32,236 nucleotides of DNA from Candidatus Avelusimicrobium excrementipullorum (GCA_019120455.1 DWVB01000052.1:1-32236), one strand, 5' to 3'. Shown: positions 1-7,737, counted from the stretch's first letter. Notes: generated by a model from the letters alone, not told the origin. Numbers and translations are program-made.

Positions 1-356
1 CTGAAATTATAATAGGTGTTGCCGTTGCCGCCGCCGTACTGCTGATAAGCGCCGCCGAACGGATTGCCTCCGGCGTAAGAGCGGGTGCGGCCGCCGGAAG
101 CGCCGCCGCCGCGCGCGTAATTTTGGTAGCCTTCCTGGCCCACCTGGTCATAAATGGCGCGTTTTTGTTTGTCCGACAATACGGCGTAAGCCTCGTTTAC
201 ATCTTTAAATTTTTCGGTCATGGCCGCTTTTTCGCTTTCCGGATGCAAGTCCGGATGGTACTTGCGCGCGGCCGTTTTGAACGCTTTTTTTATTTCGGCG
301 TCCGTGGCGTTTTTGCTTACGCCCAAAATTTTGTAATAATCTTTATACTCTGCCAT
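1..356 (-). CDS. J-domain co-chaperone (DnaJ/CbpA-like), 3' end outside window
   Basis: DnaJ-type co-chaperone that would stimulate the ATPase of DnaK and deliver unfolded clients in the cytoplasm. The ATG at 356 is preceded by a purine-rich AAGGGGG Shine-Dalgarno. Residues about 5-70 form a J domain: a YYKILGV start, helix II rich in Lys/Arg, the diagnostic HPD tripeptide in [10 protein letters not shown], and the [14 protein letters not shown] helix III. A Gly/Ser/Tyr-rich linker with repeated GG, YGGG and NPFGG follows, as in the G/F region of DnaJ and CbpA. The reading frame leaves the window at base 1, so the zinc-finger and substrate-binding domains that would separate DnaJ from CbpA cannot be seen. 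It diverges from the MFS gene starting at 408. Confidence 0.9.
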   Translation of the reverse strand, partial: MAEYKDYYKILGVSKNATDAEIKKAFKTAARKYHPDLHPESEKAAMTEKFKDVNEAYAVLSDKQKRAIYDQVGQEGYQNYARGGGASGGRTRSYAGGNPFGGAYQQYGGGNGNTYYNF

Positions 357-407
357 ACTTTCCCCCTTCTGTCCCCCCCATTTTATATAATTTCTCCAGG
401 AGAAACA

Positions 408-1736
408 ATGCTGCTTATATCACGACGCGCAGACAGCAAAACGCCGCTTCGGCTGCTTTGGACGGCCGAAGGGACTTCGTCTTTGGTCAACCAGTTCATG
501 CAGCTGCTGCTCCCGTGGTACGTTTTGAGTACCACCGGCAGTTTATTATGGACGGGGTTTATCGCGTTTTGCTCTTTGCTGCCCAATATTTTTTCTTCGC
601 TTTTCGGCGGGCAGATTATAGATAAACTGGGCCGCTCCAAAACCATGCTGGCCTGTGAATTGATTCAGTTTATCCTGCTGGGGCTGATTCCTATTTTGAT
701 TTGGCGGGGAATAGATTACCCCTGGCTGATCGGCCTGTTGATTTTTTTAAGTTCCTTTTTTGACGCGCCCGGCCAGCTGGCGCGCACCGCGCTGGCACCC
801 ACATTCTCCCGCTATGCCGAGGTGCCGCTTTCGCGCACGACGGGAGTGGTGGAAGCGCTGGACGGGTTTATGGCCGTATTCGGGCCGCTGCTGGGCGGCG
901 TTTTGATCGCGGCGGCGGGACTGTTCGCCTCCTGGCTGGCCGTGGCGGCGATGTGTTTGATGATTGTCCTGTTAAGCGTCCGAATTTACAGCCGCCGCAA
1001 TAAGCGCACGCAGCCGAACCCCACCACTTTCCGCCACGCCCGCGATTTGCTGCGCAAAGACGATATCCTGCGCCAAAGCATTTTATTTACCATGCCCTTC
1101 TTTATTTTGGGGCAGTCCTGGGAGTTGCTGCTTGTGCCCGGCTACATTTATCATTATGGATACGGTACGGTGTATCTGGGATTGTTGGGCGCCTCCTTCG
1201 GGCTGGGCGCTTTTCTGGGGGCAGTGCGTTTTGCCCGGGCCGCCCGAAAATTTAAATTTTTTACCTTGCTGACGGCCAACTACGCCGCTTATTTGCTGTC
1301 TGTTTTGGTACTGTACTTTAATTTGCCCAAGCCGTTGGTGCTGGCGGCCACAGTGTTGTGCGGCATGCCTTTCGGGGCGTTTTCCGCCATGATATCCACC
1401 CTGATTTTACTGCGCGCACCCGAAAATGTACGCGGCAAGATACTGGGGCTTTTTGGCACGGCATCCTACACGGTGGAAAGCGTCTGCGTACTGCTGATAG
1501 CCCTGCTGATGCACGCCGCAGGCCTGCACGTCACGCTGGCGTTTATCGCGCTGGTATTTGCGGGGCTGGTAATTTGGAGCATAACGCGGCGCAAAGACAA
1601 AGACTTTTGGGCCGCCACCTCCGGCAAAACACCGCTGCCTCCGGAAGAAAAAATCAAAAAGAAACAACAAGCTCTTTTGGAATACAAGGCGGGAACGCGG
1701 GTGCGGCGTACGGCGCACCTGCCGCAAACCAAATAA
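408..1736 (+). CDS. MFS transporter, EntS-like exporter type
   Basis: Predicted inner-membrane major facilitator of 442 residues, in the usual size range for 12-TM exporters. The start at 408 is chosen because AGGAG lies at 399-403 and the protein then opens with a short basic tail and the first TM helix; the frame is open further upstream but there it runs antisense through the J-domain gene. The loop between TM2 and TM3 carries the MFS motif A as [14 protein letters not shown], around residues 70-83. The central loop is basic (YSRRNKR) and the C-terminal cytoplasmic tail is Lys/Arg-rich. The overall pattern resembles the EntS/MFS_3 group of drug or siderophore exporters. The substrate cannot be told from sequence, and the flanking tRNA gene gives no hint. 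A TATAAT at 386-391 would leave a leader of only about 10 nt. Confidence 0.85.
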   Translation: MLLISRRADSKTPLRLLWTAEGTSSLVNQFMQLLLPWYVLSTTGSLLWTGFIAFCSLLPNIFSSLFGGQIIDKLGRSKTMLACELIQFILLGLIPILIWRGIDYPWLIGLLIFLSSFFDAPGQLARTALAPTFSRYAEVPLSRTTGVVEALDGFMAVFGPLLGGVLIAAAGLFASWLAVAAMCLMIVLLSVRIYSRRNKRTQPNPTTFRHARDLLRKDDILRQSILFTMPFFILGQSWELLLVPGYIYHYGYGTVYLGLLGASFGLGAFLGAVRFARAARKFKFFTLLTANYAAYLLSVLVLYFNLPKPLVLAATVLCGMPFGAFSAMISTLILLRAPENVRGKILGLFGTASYTVESVCVLLIALLMHAAGLHVTLAFIALVFAGLVIWSITRRKDKDFWAATSGKTPLPPEEKIKKKQQALLEYKAGTRVRRTAHLPQTK

Positions 1737-1760
1737 TTTTTCCGACGGAAAAATGAACTA

Positions 1761-1789
1761 TTTACAAAGTATTTTTTTTTAGGTAAAAT
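1761..1789 (+). promoter_or_regulatory. Promoter of tRNA-Asn
   Basis: TTTACA (1761-1766), a 17-bp spacer and TAAAAT (1784-1789) make a near-consensus sigma-70 promoter. Transcription would start near 1796, about 22 nt before the tRNA. Confidence 0.75.
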
Positions 1790-1817
1790 AAATAGGTCGG
1801 AAGTAAACACGATTTAT

Positions 1818-1889
1818 TCCCCGATAGCTCAATGGTGGAGCGACCGGCTGTTAACCGGTAGGTTGTAGGTTCGAGTCCTACTCGGGGAG
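1818..1889 (+). tRNA. tRNA-Asn (anticodon GUU)
   Basis: Complete cloverleaf: acceptor TCCCCGA pairs with TCGGGGA, D stem GCTC/GAGC, anticodon stem ACCGG/CCGGT with loop CTGTTAA (anticodon GTT), and T arm GTAGG-TTCGAGT-CCTAC. The discriminator is G and the 3' CCA is not encoded, so the terminal CCA must be added by the nucleotidyltransferase encoded just downstream on the other strand. As a GUN-anticodon tRNA it is a standard substrate of the queuosine pathway (tgt and queA lie in the same window). Confidence 0.95.
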
Positions 1890-1897
1890 CATTTGGA

Positions 1898-1921
1898 GGG
1901 CGCCTGACGGCGCCCTTTTTT
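1898..1921 (+). terminator. Intrinsic terminator of tRNA-Asn
   Basis: Perfect 7-bp stem GGGCGCC/GGCGCCC with a TGAC loop, followed by six T residues. Confidence 0.9.
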
Positions 1922-1946
1922 ACGCCCCAAAAAGCAATTTTTTCCG

Positions 1947-1984
1947 CAAAAAAACCTCCGGCTTGACTCACCGGAGGTTTTTTG
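1947..1984. terminator. Bidirectional intrinsic terminator
   Basis: Stem AACCTCCGG (1953-1961) / CCGGAGGTT (1971-1979) with a 9-nt loop, flanked by A residues on the left and T residues on the right. It can end the minus-strand nucleotidyltransferase operon and also backs up the tRNA-Asn terminator on the plus strand. Confidence 0.85.
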
Positions 1985-1996
1985 GAGTTTATCCAA

Positions 1997-3097
1997 TCAG
2001 CGTTCCAAATACTGCAGGGCCTGTTCACGGTTGGCAATACGCCCCTGCCATTGAAGTTTACAAAAACGCTCTATATTGCAGGATATTTTCCGCCCGCTTA
2101 AACCCATTTCCCGCAGTTCGCGCCCTTTGACAAAACACGGCTCCAGTGCCGTGCGTTTCAGCCCGGGGCATACGGCGCGTACCACCGCCGTTTGCAACGC
2201 GCTCATCGGCATGGTGGGCGACTTCTGCCCATCATACACTACCCACGCCCCCATCAGTTCATGCACCGTTTCTTTGGGCAGGTGCAAATGCAGCAAAAAC
2301 TCCTCACCGGCCGGCCCCAGCAGACACGCGCAAATGCCTATTTTAGCTTGCGTATCCTTACCTTTGGCAATGGCCGGATTCCACCTTAATCCCGGGTAAA
2401 CGAACTGGGTCAAGCCGTACTTTTCCAGCTGGGCAAATACTTCGCGCAATTTTTTTTCTTCCAGCACTTTGACAAATTCCTGCCGCACCCGCTCGCGCGA
2501 GAGCACCAGCGGATATTCTTCCCGCGCCGCGTCCTGCATCAGACGCGCGGTATTGCGCTCAATGCTCCAACCGAAACGCCCCGCAAAACGCGCCGCCCGG
2601 TACAGACGGGTGGGATCGTCGGAAAAACTTTTGTCGTGCAGAATTTTAATCATTCCCTTGTCTATGGCTTTTTGCGCGCCAAACGGATCGTAGGACTGGC
2701 CGAAGTTTTTGGGCAAAATGCTTAATGCCCAGGCATTGGCCGTAAAATCCCTTCGGAACAGGTCGTCCTTAATCGTAGACGGGGACACCTGCGGCAGGGC
2801 CCCGGGGCGCGCATAATATTCTTTGCGGGCTTGAACCAGGTCCAGCTTCAGGCCGTTATTTAATTTCACGCGGTAGGTGTTAAACTGGGAAAACCGTTTT
2901 TTTTCTCCCCCCCATTTTTTTATGCAAAATCCGGCCACCGCCTCCGGAGATCCCTCAAAAGTCAGGTCCAAATCCTGCGTGTCCTTGCCGCGGTAAAAAT
3001 CCCGCACGGCTCCCCCCACGACCCAGGCTTTTATCCCCAATTTGCCGGCATACTCCCCTATGCTGTGCAACAGTTCTTTATGTTTTCTCGGTATCAT
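1997..3097 (-). CDS. CCA tRNA nucleotidyltransferase / poly(A) polymerase family
   Basis: Class II nucleotidyltransferase of 366 residues that adds CCA, or part of it, to tRNA 3' ends. The N-terminal head domain shows the G-G-x-V-R-D signature in WVVGGAVRDFYRG (about residues 26-38), the metal-binding D-x-D in QDLDLTFEG, then RRDFTANAWAL and the DPTRLYRAARFAGRFGW block that contacts nucleotide and primer. Its ATG overlaps the stop of the CpXC-domain gene by ATGA (3094-3097), so the two are translationally coupled. The tRNA genes here lacking an encoded CCA make a CCA-adding role natural. The sequence alone does not separate CCA-adding from A-adding or poly(A) polymerase activity. No HD domain is obvious in the C-terminal half. 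Confidence 0.88.
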   Translation of the reverse strand: MIPRKHKELLHSIGEYAGKLGIKAWVVGGAVRDFYRGKDTQDLDLTFEGSPEAVAGFCIKKWGGEKKRFSQFNTYRVKLNNGLKLDLVQARKEYYARPGALPQVSPSTIKDDLFRRDFTANAWALSILPKNFGQSYDPFGAQKAIDKGMIKILHDKSFSDDPTRLYRAARFAGRFGWSIERNTARLMQDAAREEYPLVLSRERVRQEFVKVLEEKKLREVFAQLEKYGLTQFVYPGLRWNPAIAKGKDTQAKIGICACLLGPAGEEFLLHLHLPKETVHELMGAWVVYDGQKSPTMPMSALQTAVVRAVCPGLKRTALEPCFVKGRELREMGLSGRKISCNIERFCKLQWQGRIANREQALQYLER

Positions 3098-3732
3098 AAT
3101 ATATCGGGTGCTTTCACCCTTCCCCCCTCCATCAGTTTGGCAAAATGCTCCAGCAGCGGGCTTTTCAGCCCCCCTTCCAGCACTTTCCGCGCCGCAACGG
3201 CAAAAGCCTGTGCCGTACCGTCCGTCCCCGCAGGCACATATAGCGGGCTCTCATGTTCCCGCGCCCACTGCGGGTGCAGACGCGCCACTTTCAGTCCCAG
3301 CGCGGCCGAGGCCGCCGCTACGGCTTCGGACTCATCTGTACGCTGCTGCTCCTTTTGCACCACATCTTTCAGTTCCTCCAGCCCAAATACGCACAACGGG
3401 CCGACATCCAGCTTCAACTGCTTCAACAAATTGTCTTTGAGCAGGGAATAATCATGCTGCATCTTTTCCAGCAGCTCTTTTTGGTTTTGACGGTTTATAT
3501 CCGAGAAAACAAATACCAACAGGCCCGCCTGTTCGTCCAAATAAATCAAATCCGTATCCCCGTGGAAAAAACTGCTGCACTGGGGACAGCAAAACAAATT
3601 CAGTTCCCCGCCGAGTACGGCGTCTCTGAGTTCGGGGTTTTGGGTTACGTTTACAAACGACCAGCGGTCCGCTTCAAACGGTTCGCAGCCGTTGGGGCAA
3701 GTCACAGTTTCGGAAAATTTAAGGGATCTCAT
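3094..3732 (-). CDS. CpXC-domain protein of unknown function
   Basis: Predicted 212-residue protein. The N-terminal part has two cysteine pairs, CPNGC (about residues 11-15) and CCPQC (about 53-57), spaced as in the CpXC family, probably a zinc-binding fold; CpXC proteins have no established biochemical role. The rest is Ala/Leu/Glu-rich and helical. The start at 3732 is chosen over one 54 nt upstream because the conserved sequence begins there and a TGC-TATAAA promoter element ends 6 nt before it, with GACA 17 bp further upstream. No Shine-Dalgarno is visible, so the mRNA is probably leaderless. It is the first gene of an operon with the tRNA nucleotidyltransferase (ATGA overlap). Confidence 0.65.
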   Translation of the reverse strand: MRSLKFSETVTCPNGCEPFEADRWSFVNVTQNPELRDAVLGGELNLFCCPQCSSFFHGDTDLIYLDEQAGLLVFVFSDINRQNQKELLEKMQHDYSLLKDNLLKQLKLDVGPLCVFGLEELKDVVQKEQQRTDESEAVAAASAALGLKVARLHPQWAREHESPLYVPAGTDGTAQAFAVAARKVLEGGLKSPLLEHFAKLMEGGRVKAPDIL

Positions 3733-3738
3733 AGTTTC

Positions 3739-3747
3739 TTTATAGCA
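3739..3747 (-). promoter_or_regulatory. Extended -10 abutting the CpXC gene start (leaderless)
   Basis: Read on the minus strand, TGC-TATAAA is followed by GAAACT and then the ATG at 3732. The expected transcription start falls on or next to the A of the ATG. A GACA-ending -35 lies 17 bp upstream. Confidence 0.55.
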
Positions 3748-3828
3748 TATACGGAAGGGATTGTCGCAAAAAAATTGACAAAACACGAAAAATAATAGTT
3801 TTGGTATAAAAGAAGCACGTATGGAAAA

Positions 3829-3837
3829 TGCTAAAAT
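3829..3837 (+). promoter_or_regulatory. Extended -10 of tRNA-Arg(UCG)
   Basis: TGC-TAAAAT lies 10 nt before the mature tRNA 5' end. No good -35 is seen at 17 bp; the TG extension may compensate. Confidence 0.55.
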
Positions 3838-3847
3838 AAAGAAAACC

Positions 3848-3920
3848 GCCCCGTTAGCTCAACTGGATAGAGTACCGGTCTTCGGAACCGGTGGTTCGGG
3901 TTCGAATCCCGCACGGGGCA
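3848..3920 (+). tRNA. tRNA-Arg (anticodon UCG)
   Basis: Acceptor GCCCCGT/ACGGGGC, discriminator A, anticodon stem CCGGT/ACCGG with loop CTTCGGA (anticodon TCG, purine G37), T loop TTCGAAT. The outermost T-stem pair is mismatched (T-C), a mild oddity. CCA is not encoded. Confidence 0.92.
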
Positions 3921-4099
3921 GGTTTATAAGGTAAAACCTGACACGCAAGCGGCCAAACGGCTTTGCCCGCGTTGGGGCTTAAATACCGGAGCGACGTTTT
4001 TGTTTGGGCGGCACACCGCCGCGAAAGGCAAAACCACGAGAGCCTCTTCTATTACCCCAAATTTTGAAAATTCCCAAAACCGGCCGACCGTACGGGGCC
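3921..4099. other. Intergenic stretch, no gene or clear terminator seen
   Basis: Between tRNA-Arg and the end of the AlkD-like gene there is a small stem GGTTT/AAACC near 3921-3939 without a T tract. Open frames on both strands lack a start context and recognisable protein features. I find nothing convincing here. Confidence 0.5.
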
Positions 4100-4810
4100 T
4101 CATTTGCCCATATACTTTTTCTTGTGCGCCAAAGATAACCGCTCCACACTGTAGCGCAGCATGGTGCGCGGCATATGCGCCGCATGCCTGTCCAAAAACG
4201 CACACAGGACGGCTTTGTCTTTTTTGCCCACTTCGCGCAGCAGCCAGCCGCAGGCTTTATGCATTAAATCATGCGGGTGCGTGCAAAATTTTTCCGCCAG
4301 TTCCAGGGTCAGCCCAAAATCCCCGCGCTTAACCATATACATCGTGCTGACGACGGCGGCCCGCTGCTGCCATAAGTCCGCCGAGCACGCCAGCCGGCGC
4401 AGCAGCGAGCGGTCCTTTTTATTATATAGGTAAGCGCCGATAATTTTATAGCAGGATAAATCTATTAAATCCCAGTTATTGCAGCAGACTAAATGCGCCG
4501 TATAAAAATCAAAAATCCGTTTGCGCGCAGATTCATCGGGGGCCTTTTCAAACTGTTCCACCAAAATCAATACACCCAGCAGGCGCGCTTCATGCCAGGG
4601 GCTTTTCAGCAAGCGTTCCACGTCCGCCGGCTCAGCCTGCGCGGCAAAGTGTTTGGCCAGGGCACGCGTCTGCGGCACGGTAACGCCCAAAAATTTATCG
4701 CCTTCCCCATATTGGCCCGGGCCCGTTTTAAAAAAGCGTTTTTGGCCTTCGGCCCGCACGGGATCGGAGGCGTCCCGCAAAGCCTGAAACATCGCGGAAA
4801 AATTAGCCAT
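4100..4810 (-). CDS. DNA alkylation repair protein, AlkD-like
   Basis: Predicted 236-residue all-helical HEAT-like repeat protein of the AlkD family, which excises bulky or cationic N3/N7-alkylated purines without base flipping. The family signature FFKTGPGQYGEGDKFLGVTV sits near residues 26-45, followed by helices including HEARLLGVLILVEQF, LVCCNNWDLIDLSCYKIIGAYL and the C-terminal HPHDLMHKACGWLLREVGKKD. Length matches the family (220-240). The start at 4810 rather than 15 nt upstream is favoured because the second ATG starts the conserved sequence and TACAAT ends exactly 6 nt before it. No Shine-Dalgarno is present, which fits a leaderless mRNA. It is divergent from yebC across about 100 bp. 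Confidence 0.88.
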   Translation of the reverse strand: MANFSAMFQALRDASDPVRAEGQKRFFKTGPGQYGEGDKFLGVTVPQTRALAKHFAAQAEPADVERLLKSPWHEARLLGVLILVEQFEKAPDESARKRIFDFYTAHLVCCNNWDLIDLSCYKIIGAYLYNKKDRSLLRRLACSADLWQQRAAVVSTMYMVKRGDFGLTLELAEKFCTHPHDLMHKACGWLLREVGKKDKAVLCAFLDRHAAHMPRTMLRYSVERLSLAHKKKYMGK

Positions 4811-4816
4811 ACAGCT

Positions 4817-4822
4817 ATTGTA
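4817..4822 (-). promoter_or_regulatory. -10 element abutting the AlkD-like gene start (leaderless)
   Basis: Minus-strand TACAAT is followed by the 6-nt spacer AGCTGT and the ATG at 4810. No purine-rich ribosome binding site fits between them. No good -35 is visible upstream. Confidence 0.5.
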
Positions 4823-4866
4823 CATAATCGGCCGGCCGGACGCGCTTAACCGGCAGGCAGAAAATT

Positions 4867-4903
4867 TGCTAGAATGAAGTATCTAATCTTGCAGTTCAAG
4901 GAG
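4867..4903 (+). promoter_or_regulatory. yebC promoter and ribosome binding site
   Basis: Extended -10 TGC-TAGAAT (4867-4875), then a leader of roughly 29 nt with AAGGAG at 4898-4903, 7 nt before the ATG. This conventional arrangement contrasts with the leaderless-type starts of its neighbours. Confidence 0.65.
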
Positions 4904-4910
4904 TAAACCC

Positions 4911-5666
4911 ATGGGTGGACATTCGCACTGGGCCGGTATTAAACACAAAAAGGCCCTCGTTGACGCCAAAAAAGGCAAAGTATTTACCAAAATTTTAAGA
5001 GAAATCACCATCGCCGCCAAAATGAGCGGCGGCAACCCCGATCAGAACCCCCGCCTGCGCAAAGCCATGGACGACGCGCGCGCGGCCAACATGCCTTCCG
5101 ATAACGTCAAACGCGCCATCATGAAAGGCACCGGCCAGCTGCCCGGCGTATCTTACGAAGAAATCACGTACGAAGGCTACGGCCCGGGTTCCACGGCGGT
5201 CATTGTGGAATGCACCACGGACAACAAAAACCGCACCTTTGCGGAAATCCGCAAAATTTTCACCAGCCGCGGCGGCTCCATCGGCACGTCCGGCTGCGTG
5301 TCTTACATGTTTAAAAGCAAAGGGCTGATTGTGGTCAACAAAGACGCCATCAGCGAAGACGACCTGATGAACGTGGCGCTGGAAGCCGGAGCCGAAGACG
5401 TGCGCACGGAAGGCGATGCTTATGAAGTCATCACCGCGCCGGACGCCACCTTTGAAGCCGTCAAAAAAGCCATTGAAGCCAAAGGCGTTACGCCCGAATC
5501 GGCCGAGTTGACCATGCTGCCCGATACGGAAGTAAACATTACCGACGAGCACGTGGCCGAATCGCTGCTGAAAATGATGGAAGATTTGGACGATCACGAC
5601 GATACCAAAAACGTCTATTCCAACTATAATATCCCCGACGATATTATGGCCAAGCTGGACAAATAA
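4911..5666 (+). CDS. yebC: YebC/PmpR family protein (TACO1-like)
   Basis: Full-length 251-residue member of the YebC/TACO1 family. These were long annotated as transcriptional regulators; more recent work links them to relief of ribosome stalling on difficult peptide sequences. The N-terminus MGGHSHWAGIKHKKALVDAK is the family hallmark (usually MAGHSKWANIKHRK), followed by KGKVFTKILREI, the NPRLRKAMDDARAANMPSDNVKRAI block and YEGYGPGSTAVIVECTTDNKNRT. The acidic domain 3 ends in MEDLDDHDDTKNVYSNYNIP, also canonical. A strong Shine-Dalgarno (4898-4903) fixes the start, and a strong terminator follows directly, so it appears to be monocistronic. Confidence 0.97.
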   Translation: MGGHSHWAGIKHKKALVDAKKGKVFTKILREITIAAKMSGGNPDQNPRLRKAMDDARAANMPSDNVKRAIMKGTGQLPGVSYEEITYEGYGPGSTAVIVECTTDNKNRTFAEIRKIFTSRGGSIGTSGCVSYMFKSKGLIVVNKDAISEDDLMNVALEAGAEDVRTEGDAYEVITAPDATFEAVKKAIEAKGVTPESAELTMLPDTEVNITDEHVAESLLKMMEDLDDHDDTKNVYSNYNIPDDIMAKLDK

Positions 5667-5680
5667 TTTTCCTTCACCCA

Positions 5681-5716
5681 AAACGCCCGCCTTTACCTCA
5701 GGCGGGCGTTTTTTTT
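5681..5716 (+). terminator. Intrinsic terminator of yebC
   Basis: A 12-bp stem AAACGCCCGCCT (5681-5692) / AGGCGGGCGTTT (5700-5711), 7-nt loop, then a T run to 5716. Its 3' end abuts the -10 element of ruvC, so terminator and promoter are packed back to back. Confidence 0.95.
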
Positions 5717-5721
5717 ACAAT
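5716..5721 (+). promoter_or_regulatory. -10 element abutting the ruvC start (leaderless)
   Basis: TACAAT, then AATTGT (6 nt), then ATG at 5728. A TTTACC at 5692-5697, 18 bp upstream and inside the yebC terminator loop region, could act as -35. No Shine-Dalgarno is present. Confidence 0.55.
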
Positions 5722-5727
5722 AATTGT

Positions 5728-6300
5728 ATGACTGCTGAAAATTCCACCGTGTTGGGCATAGACCCGGGCCTGGACCGCACCGGCTGGGCCGTGGTGCGCC
5801 GCGGGCAAAGCGGGGCGCTGTCGCTGGTGGCGTGCGGGCTGATCCACACCGCCGCCGGGCAGGATTTGCCCAAACGCCTGGATTATATTTACCAACAGAT
5901 GCACAAAATCCTGGCCGAGTACCGCCCCGCGCAGGTGGCCATGGAGCAAAACTTTTTCCTAAAGCGCGCCATCACCATGGCCAATACCGTCATGACGCGC
6001 GGCGTGATTATTTTGACCTGCGAGCAGGCGGGCAAACCCATTTTCTTTTATCCGCCCAAACGCGTGAAAATGATTTTGTGCGGCACGGGCGCGGCGGACA
6101 AAAAACAGGTGCAGCGCATGGTGCAACTGACGCTGAACCTGGACAAAAAACCGGAGCCAGACGACGTGGCCGACGCCGTAGCCATAGGCATTTGCCACCA
6201 GAAAACCGCCCCGCTGAACCAAAAACTTTCCGTCCAGGCAGCCTTCCTGGAAAAAATAAAGGCGGCCAAAGCCGCCCAGTTAAAAAAATTTGGAAAATAA
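5728..6300 (+). CDS. ruvC: RuvC Holliday junction resolvase
   Basis: Predicted 190-residue homodimeric endonuclease that resolves Holliday junctions together with RuvAB. The acidic catalytic set is visible: Asp in LGIDPGLDRTGWAVV (residues 9-23), Glu in VAMEQNFFLKRAI (about 70-82), and the Asp pair plus third Asp in PEPDDVADAVAIGICH. Family length is usually about 160-180; the extra residues are a Lys/Ala-rich C-terminal tail. The start follows TACAAT by 6 nt with no ribosome binding site. The stop codon is one base from the stop codon of the convergent pilin gene, and a minus-strand terminator for that pilin is embedded in the 3' coding end (6261-6276). Confidence 0.97.
   Translation: MTAENSTVLGIDPGLDRTGWAVVRRGQSGALSLVACGLIHTAAGQDLPKRLDYIYQQMHKILAEYRPAQVAMEQNFFLKRAITMANTVMTRGVIILTCEQAGKPIFFYPPKRVKMILCGTGAADKKQVQRMVQLTLNLDKKPEPDDVADAVAIGICHQKTAPLNQKLSVQAAFLEKIKAAKAAQLKKFGK
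6261..6276 (-). terminator. Pilin terminator inside the ruvC coding end
   Basis: GGCGGC-CAAA-GCCGCC forms a 6-bp GC stem. On the minus strand it is followed by TTTATTTTTT, the layout of an intrinsic terminator for the convergent pilin gene. In the plus frame the same bases encode the Lys/Ala tail of RuvC. Confidence 0.65.
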
Positions 6301-6313
6301 ATTATTTTTCAAA
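6289..6313. repeat. Inverted repeat centred on the two convergent stop codons
   Basis: TTTGGAAAATAA (6289-6300), one base, then TTATTTTTCAAA (6302-6313); 11 of 12 positions are complementary. It contains the TAA stops of both ruvC and the pilin gene. Confidence 0.6.
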
Positions 6314-6838
6314 CATCAGTCCGTTTCTGTTTCCGCTGATCCCCTGACAGAGGGCCGATGCTTCTGCGGACGAATTAAAATCAGACCAACCCGATTGGCC
6401 GAAACCGTAATTGGGTTCATAATTATCCGTACACCAAACCGTCATTTTTGCCTGCGGAGGAGTAGTCAACGTCATCAGAATGGCAAACTGTTTATTGGTA
6501 TAGGTAGCATTTAACGGATAGGCCTTGCCTTGTAATTTAGTAATACCGCCTTCCACATAAAACTGCATATATTTGCCTTTAAAATTATTATATCCGTATC
6601 CTATGTTTCCGCCCATATTGGGCAGCTGAATATCCAAATTATCCAAAGAGCGGTTATAATGCCCGTTGGCCAGGTAATACCGCTGCTCCGCGTCGGCCAA
6701 ACTGCGGAACAGCGTCACTGCTTCGGCGGCTTTGGCTTTGGCCACCGCTTTTTGATACTGCGGCAACGCTACCGCGGCCAATATACCGATAATCAACACT
6801 ACCACCAAGAGCTCTATCAGCGTAAAACCTTTTTTCAT
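6302..6838 (-). CDS. Type IV pilin (PilE-like prepilin)
   Basis: Predicted 178-residue prepilin. The start at 6838 gives the shortest leader, MKKG, before the prepilin peptidase site G|F; it has GGAGAG about 5 nt upstream, and a longer start 48 nt upstream would give an atypical leader. The mature N-terminus FTLIELLVVVLIIGILAAVA carries Glu at position 5 and the hydrophobic alpha-1 helix, followed by the typical ALPQYQKAVAKAKAAEAVT stretch. The globular domain has Cys-130 and Cys-160 near the C-terminus, a likely disulfide-bonded D-region. It acts outside the cell after assembly by the type IV pilus or type II secretion machinery; no assembly genes are in this window. It stands alone, convergent with ruvC. 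Confidence 0.93.
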   Translation of the reverse strand: MKKGFTLIELLVVVLIIGILAAVALPQYQKAVAKAKAAEAVTLFRSLADAEQRYYLANGHYNRSLDNLDIQLPNMGGNIGYGYNNFKGKYMQFYVEGGITKLQGKAYPLNATYTNKQFAILMTLTTPPQAKMTVWCTDNYEPNYGFGQSGWSDFNSSAEASALCQGISGNRNGLMFEK

Positions 6839-7110
6839 TTTTCTCTCCACCATCCCGTTTAAACAAAGAAAAATACGACGTAACAACTTTTTATTTTTAT
6901 CACGTATAGGGTATCAAAAAAAAAAAACGGCGCAAGGGGTAGGCTGTTTTCAATCAAAAACACCCCCGGGCAAACGCCCCCGCGCTGCAGCATATAAATT
7001 GGGCGCAGCATGGGATTTGGACATAAAAAGACAAAAAGGAAAACATCACAAAAACGCCGGCGCTTTTTTGCCGGCGGCAAACACAACGGCCAAAGAAGCC
7101 GCTATTTATT
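6839..7110. other. Intergenic region between pilin and ruvA
   Basis: About 270 bp with A/T-rich runs, including a run of 12 A residues near 6918-6929. A stem GCCGGC/GCCGGC near 7053-7072 is followed by TTTTTG only when read on the minus strand. No protein-coding gene is supported. The pilin promoter should be in the left part, but no clear -35/-10 pair is visible to me. Confidence 0.45.
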
Positions 7111-7119
7111 TGCTAAAAT
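7111..7119 (+). promoter_or_regulatory. Extended -10 abutting the ruvA start (leaderless)
   Basis: TGC-TAAAAT, then AACTTT (6 nt), then ATG at 7126. No purine-rich Shine-Dalgarno exists upstream, and the predicted transcription start is at the ATG. Confidence 0.6.
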
Positions 7120-7125
7120 AACTTT

Positions 7126-7737
7126 ATGATTGCATACCTCCAAGGCCAAATCCTGGAAACGCGCGAAGAATCCGTCATCATCGTGTGCGGCGGCGTGGGT
7201 TATGAAGTAAACATGACCAAAAGCAGCGCCGCCGAGCTGGAAGCCGGACGAGAGGCCGCGCTGTATATTGCCGAGTCCATTTCTCCGTATGACGGTACGG
7301 TGCTGTACGGGTTTTTGTCCAAAGAGGATAAAGAATTGTGGACGCTGTTTAAGACCGCCATTCCGAATACGGGGGCCAAAAAAGCGCTGGAATTTTTAAA
7401 CAAGGCTCTGCGCTCGGTGGCGGATTTCCATGCGGCTATTATCAAACGCGACCCGAAAATTTTGACGGGCATTTTCGGTTTTACGTCCAAAACGGCCGAA
7501 AAGCTCATCGCCTCGCTTAAAGACAAAATGGACACCGTCACCGTACAGGGCACCGGCAAAATTAAAGTTTTGGACGACGCGCCGTATATGAGCGGCGTGC
7601 TGGAAGCGCTGACTGCGCTGGGCTATTCCGCACCGGAAAGCCGCCGCGCCATAGAACAGCTGTATCACGAAGGGATAAACCCCAACGATAAAATTGAAAA
7701 TATTATTAAAGAAGCTTTGCGGGTGCTGAAAAAATGA
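7126..7737 (+). CDS. ruvA: RuvA Holliday junction-binding subunit
   Basis: Predicted 203-residue DNA-binding subunit that tetramerises on Holliday junctions and loads the RuvB motor. Domain I begins [20 protein letters not shown] and [12 protein letters not shown], matching the OB fold of RuvA. The tandem helix-hairpin-helix part spans about residues 70-140 ([36 protein letters not shown]). The C-terminal RuvB-interacting domain is seen in [20 protein letters not shown]. It begins an operon and overlaps ruvB by ATGA (7734-7737). Confidence 0.96.
   Translation: MIAYLQGQILETREESVIIVCGGVGYEVNMTKSSAAELEAGREAALYIAESISPYDGTVLYGFLSKEDKELWTLFKTAIPNTGAKKALEFLNKALRSVADFHAAIIKRDPKILTGIFGFTSKTAEKLIASLKDKMDTVTVQGTGKIKVLDDAPYMSGVLEALTALGYSAPESRRAIEQLYHEGINPNDKIENIIKEALRVLKK

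Noticed and set aside
123-407. Upstream extension of the MFS gene's open frame by 95 residues
   Set aside because: It runs antisense through the J-domain gene, and the ATG at 408 has its own Shine-Dalgarno and starts the family-like N-terminus.
1736-1753. TTTTTCC/GGAAAAA dyad after the MFS gene as a terminator
   Set aside because: Weak A/T stem with a 3-nt loop and no T run following; too weak to call.
3775-3780. Perfect TTGACA upstream of tRNA-Arg(UCG)
   Set aside because: No -10 hexamer lies at 16-19 bp; the best -10 for the tRNA is more than 50 bp away.
3924-4205. Open frames of 74-93 codons on the minus strand below tRNA-Arg
   Set aside because: They overlap the AlkD-like gene end, lack a ribosome binding site and show no protein-like features.
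4995-5681. 228-codon open frame antisense to yebC
   Set aside because: A shadow of the strongly biased yebC codons; composition is Gly/Val/Phe/His-rich and the true gene on the plus strand is certain.
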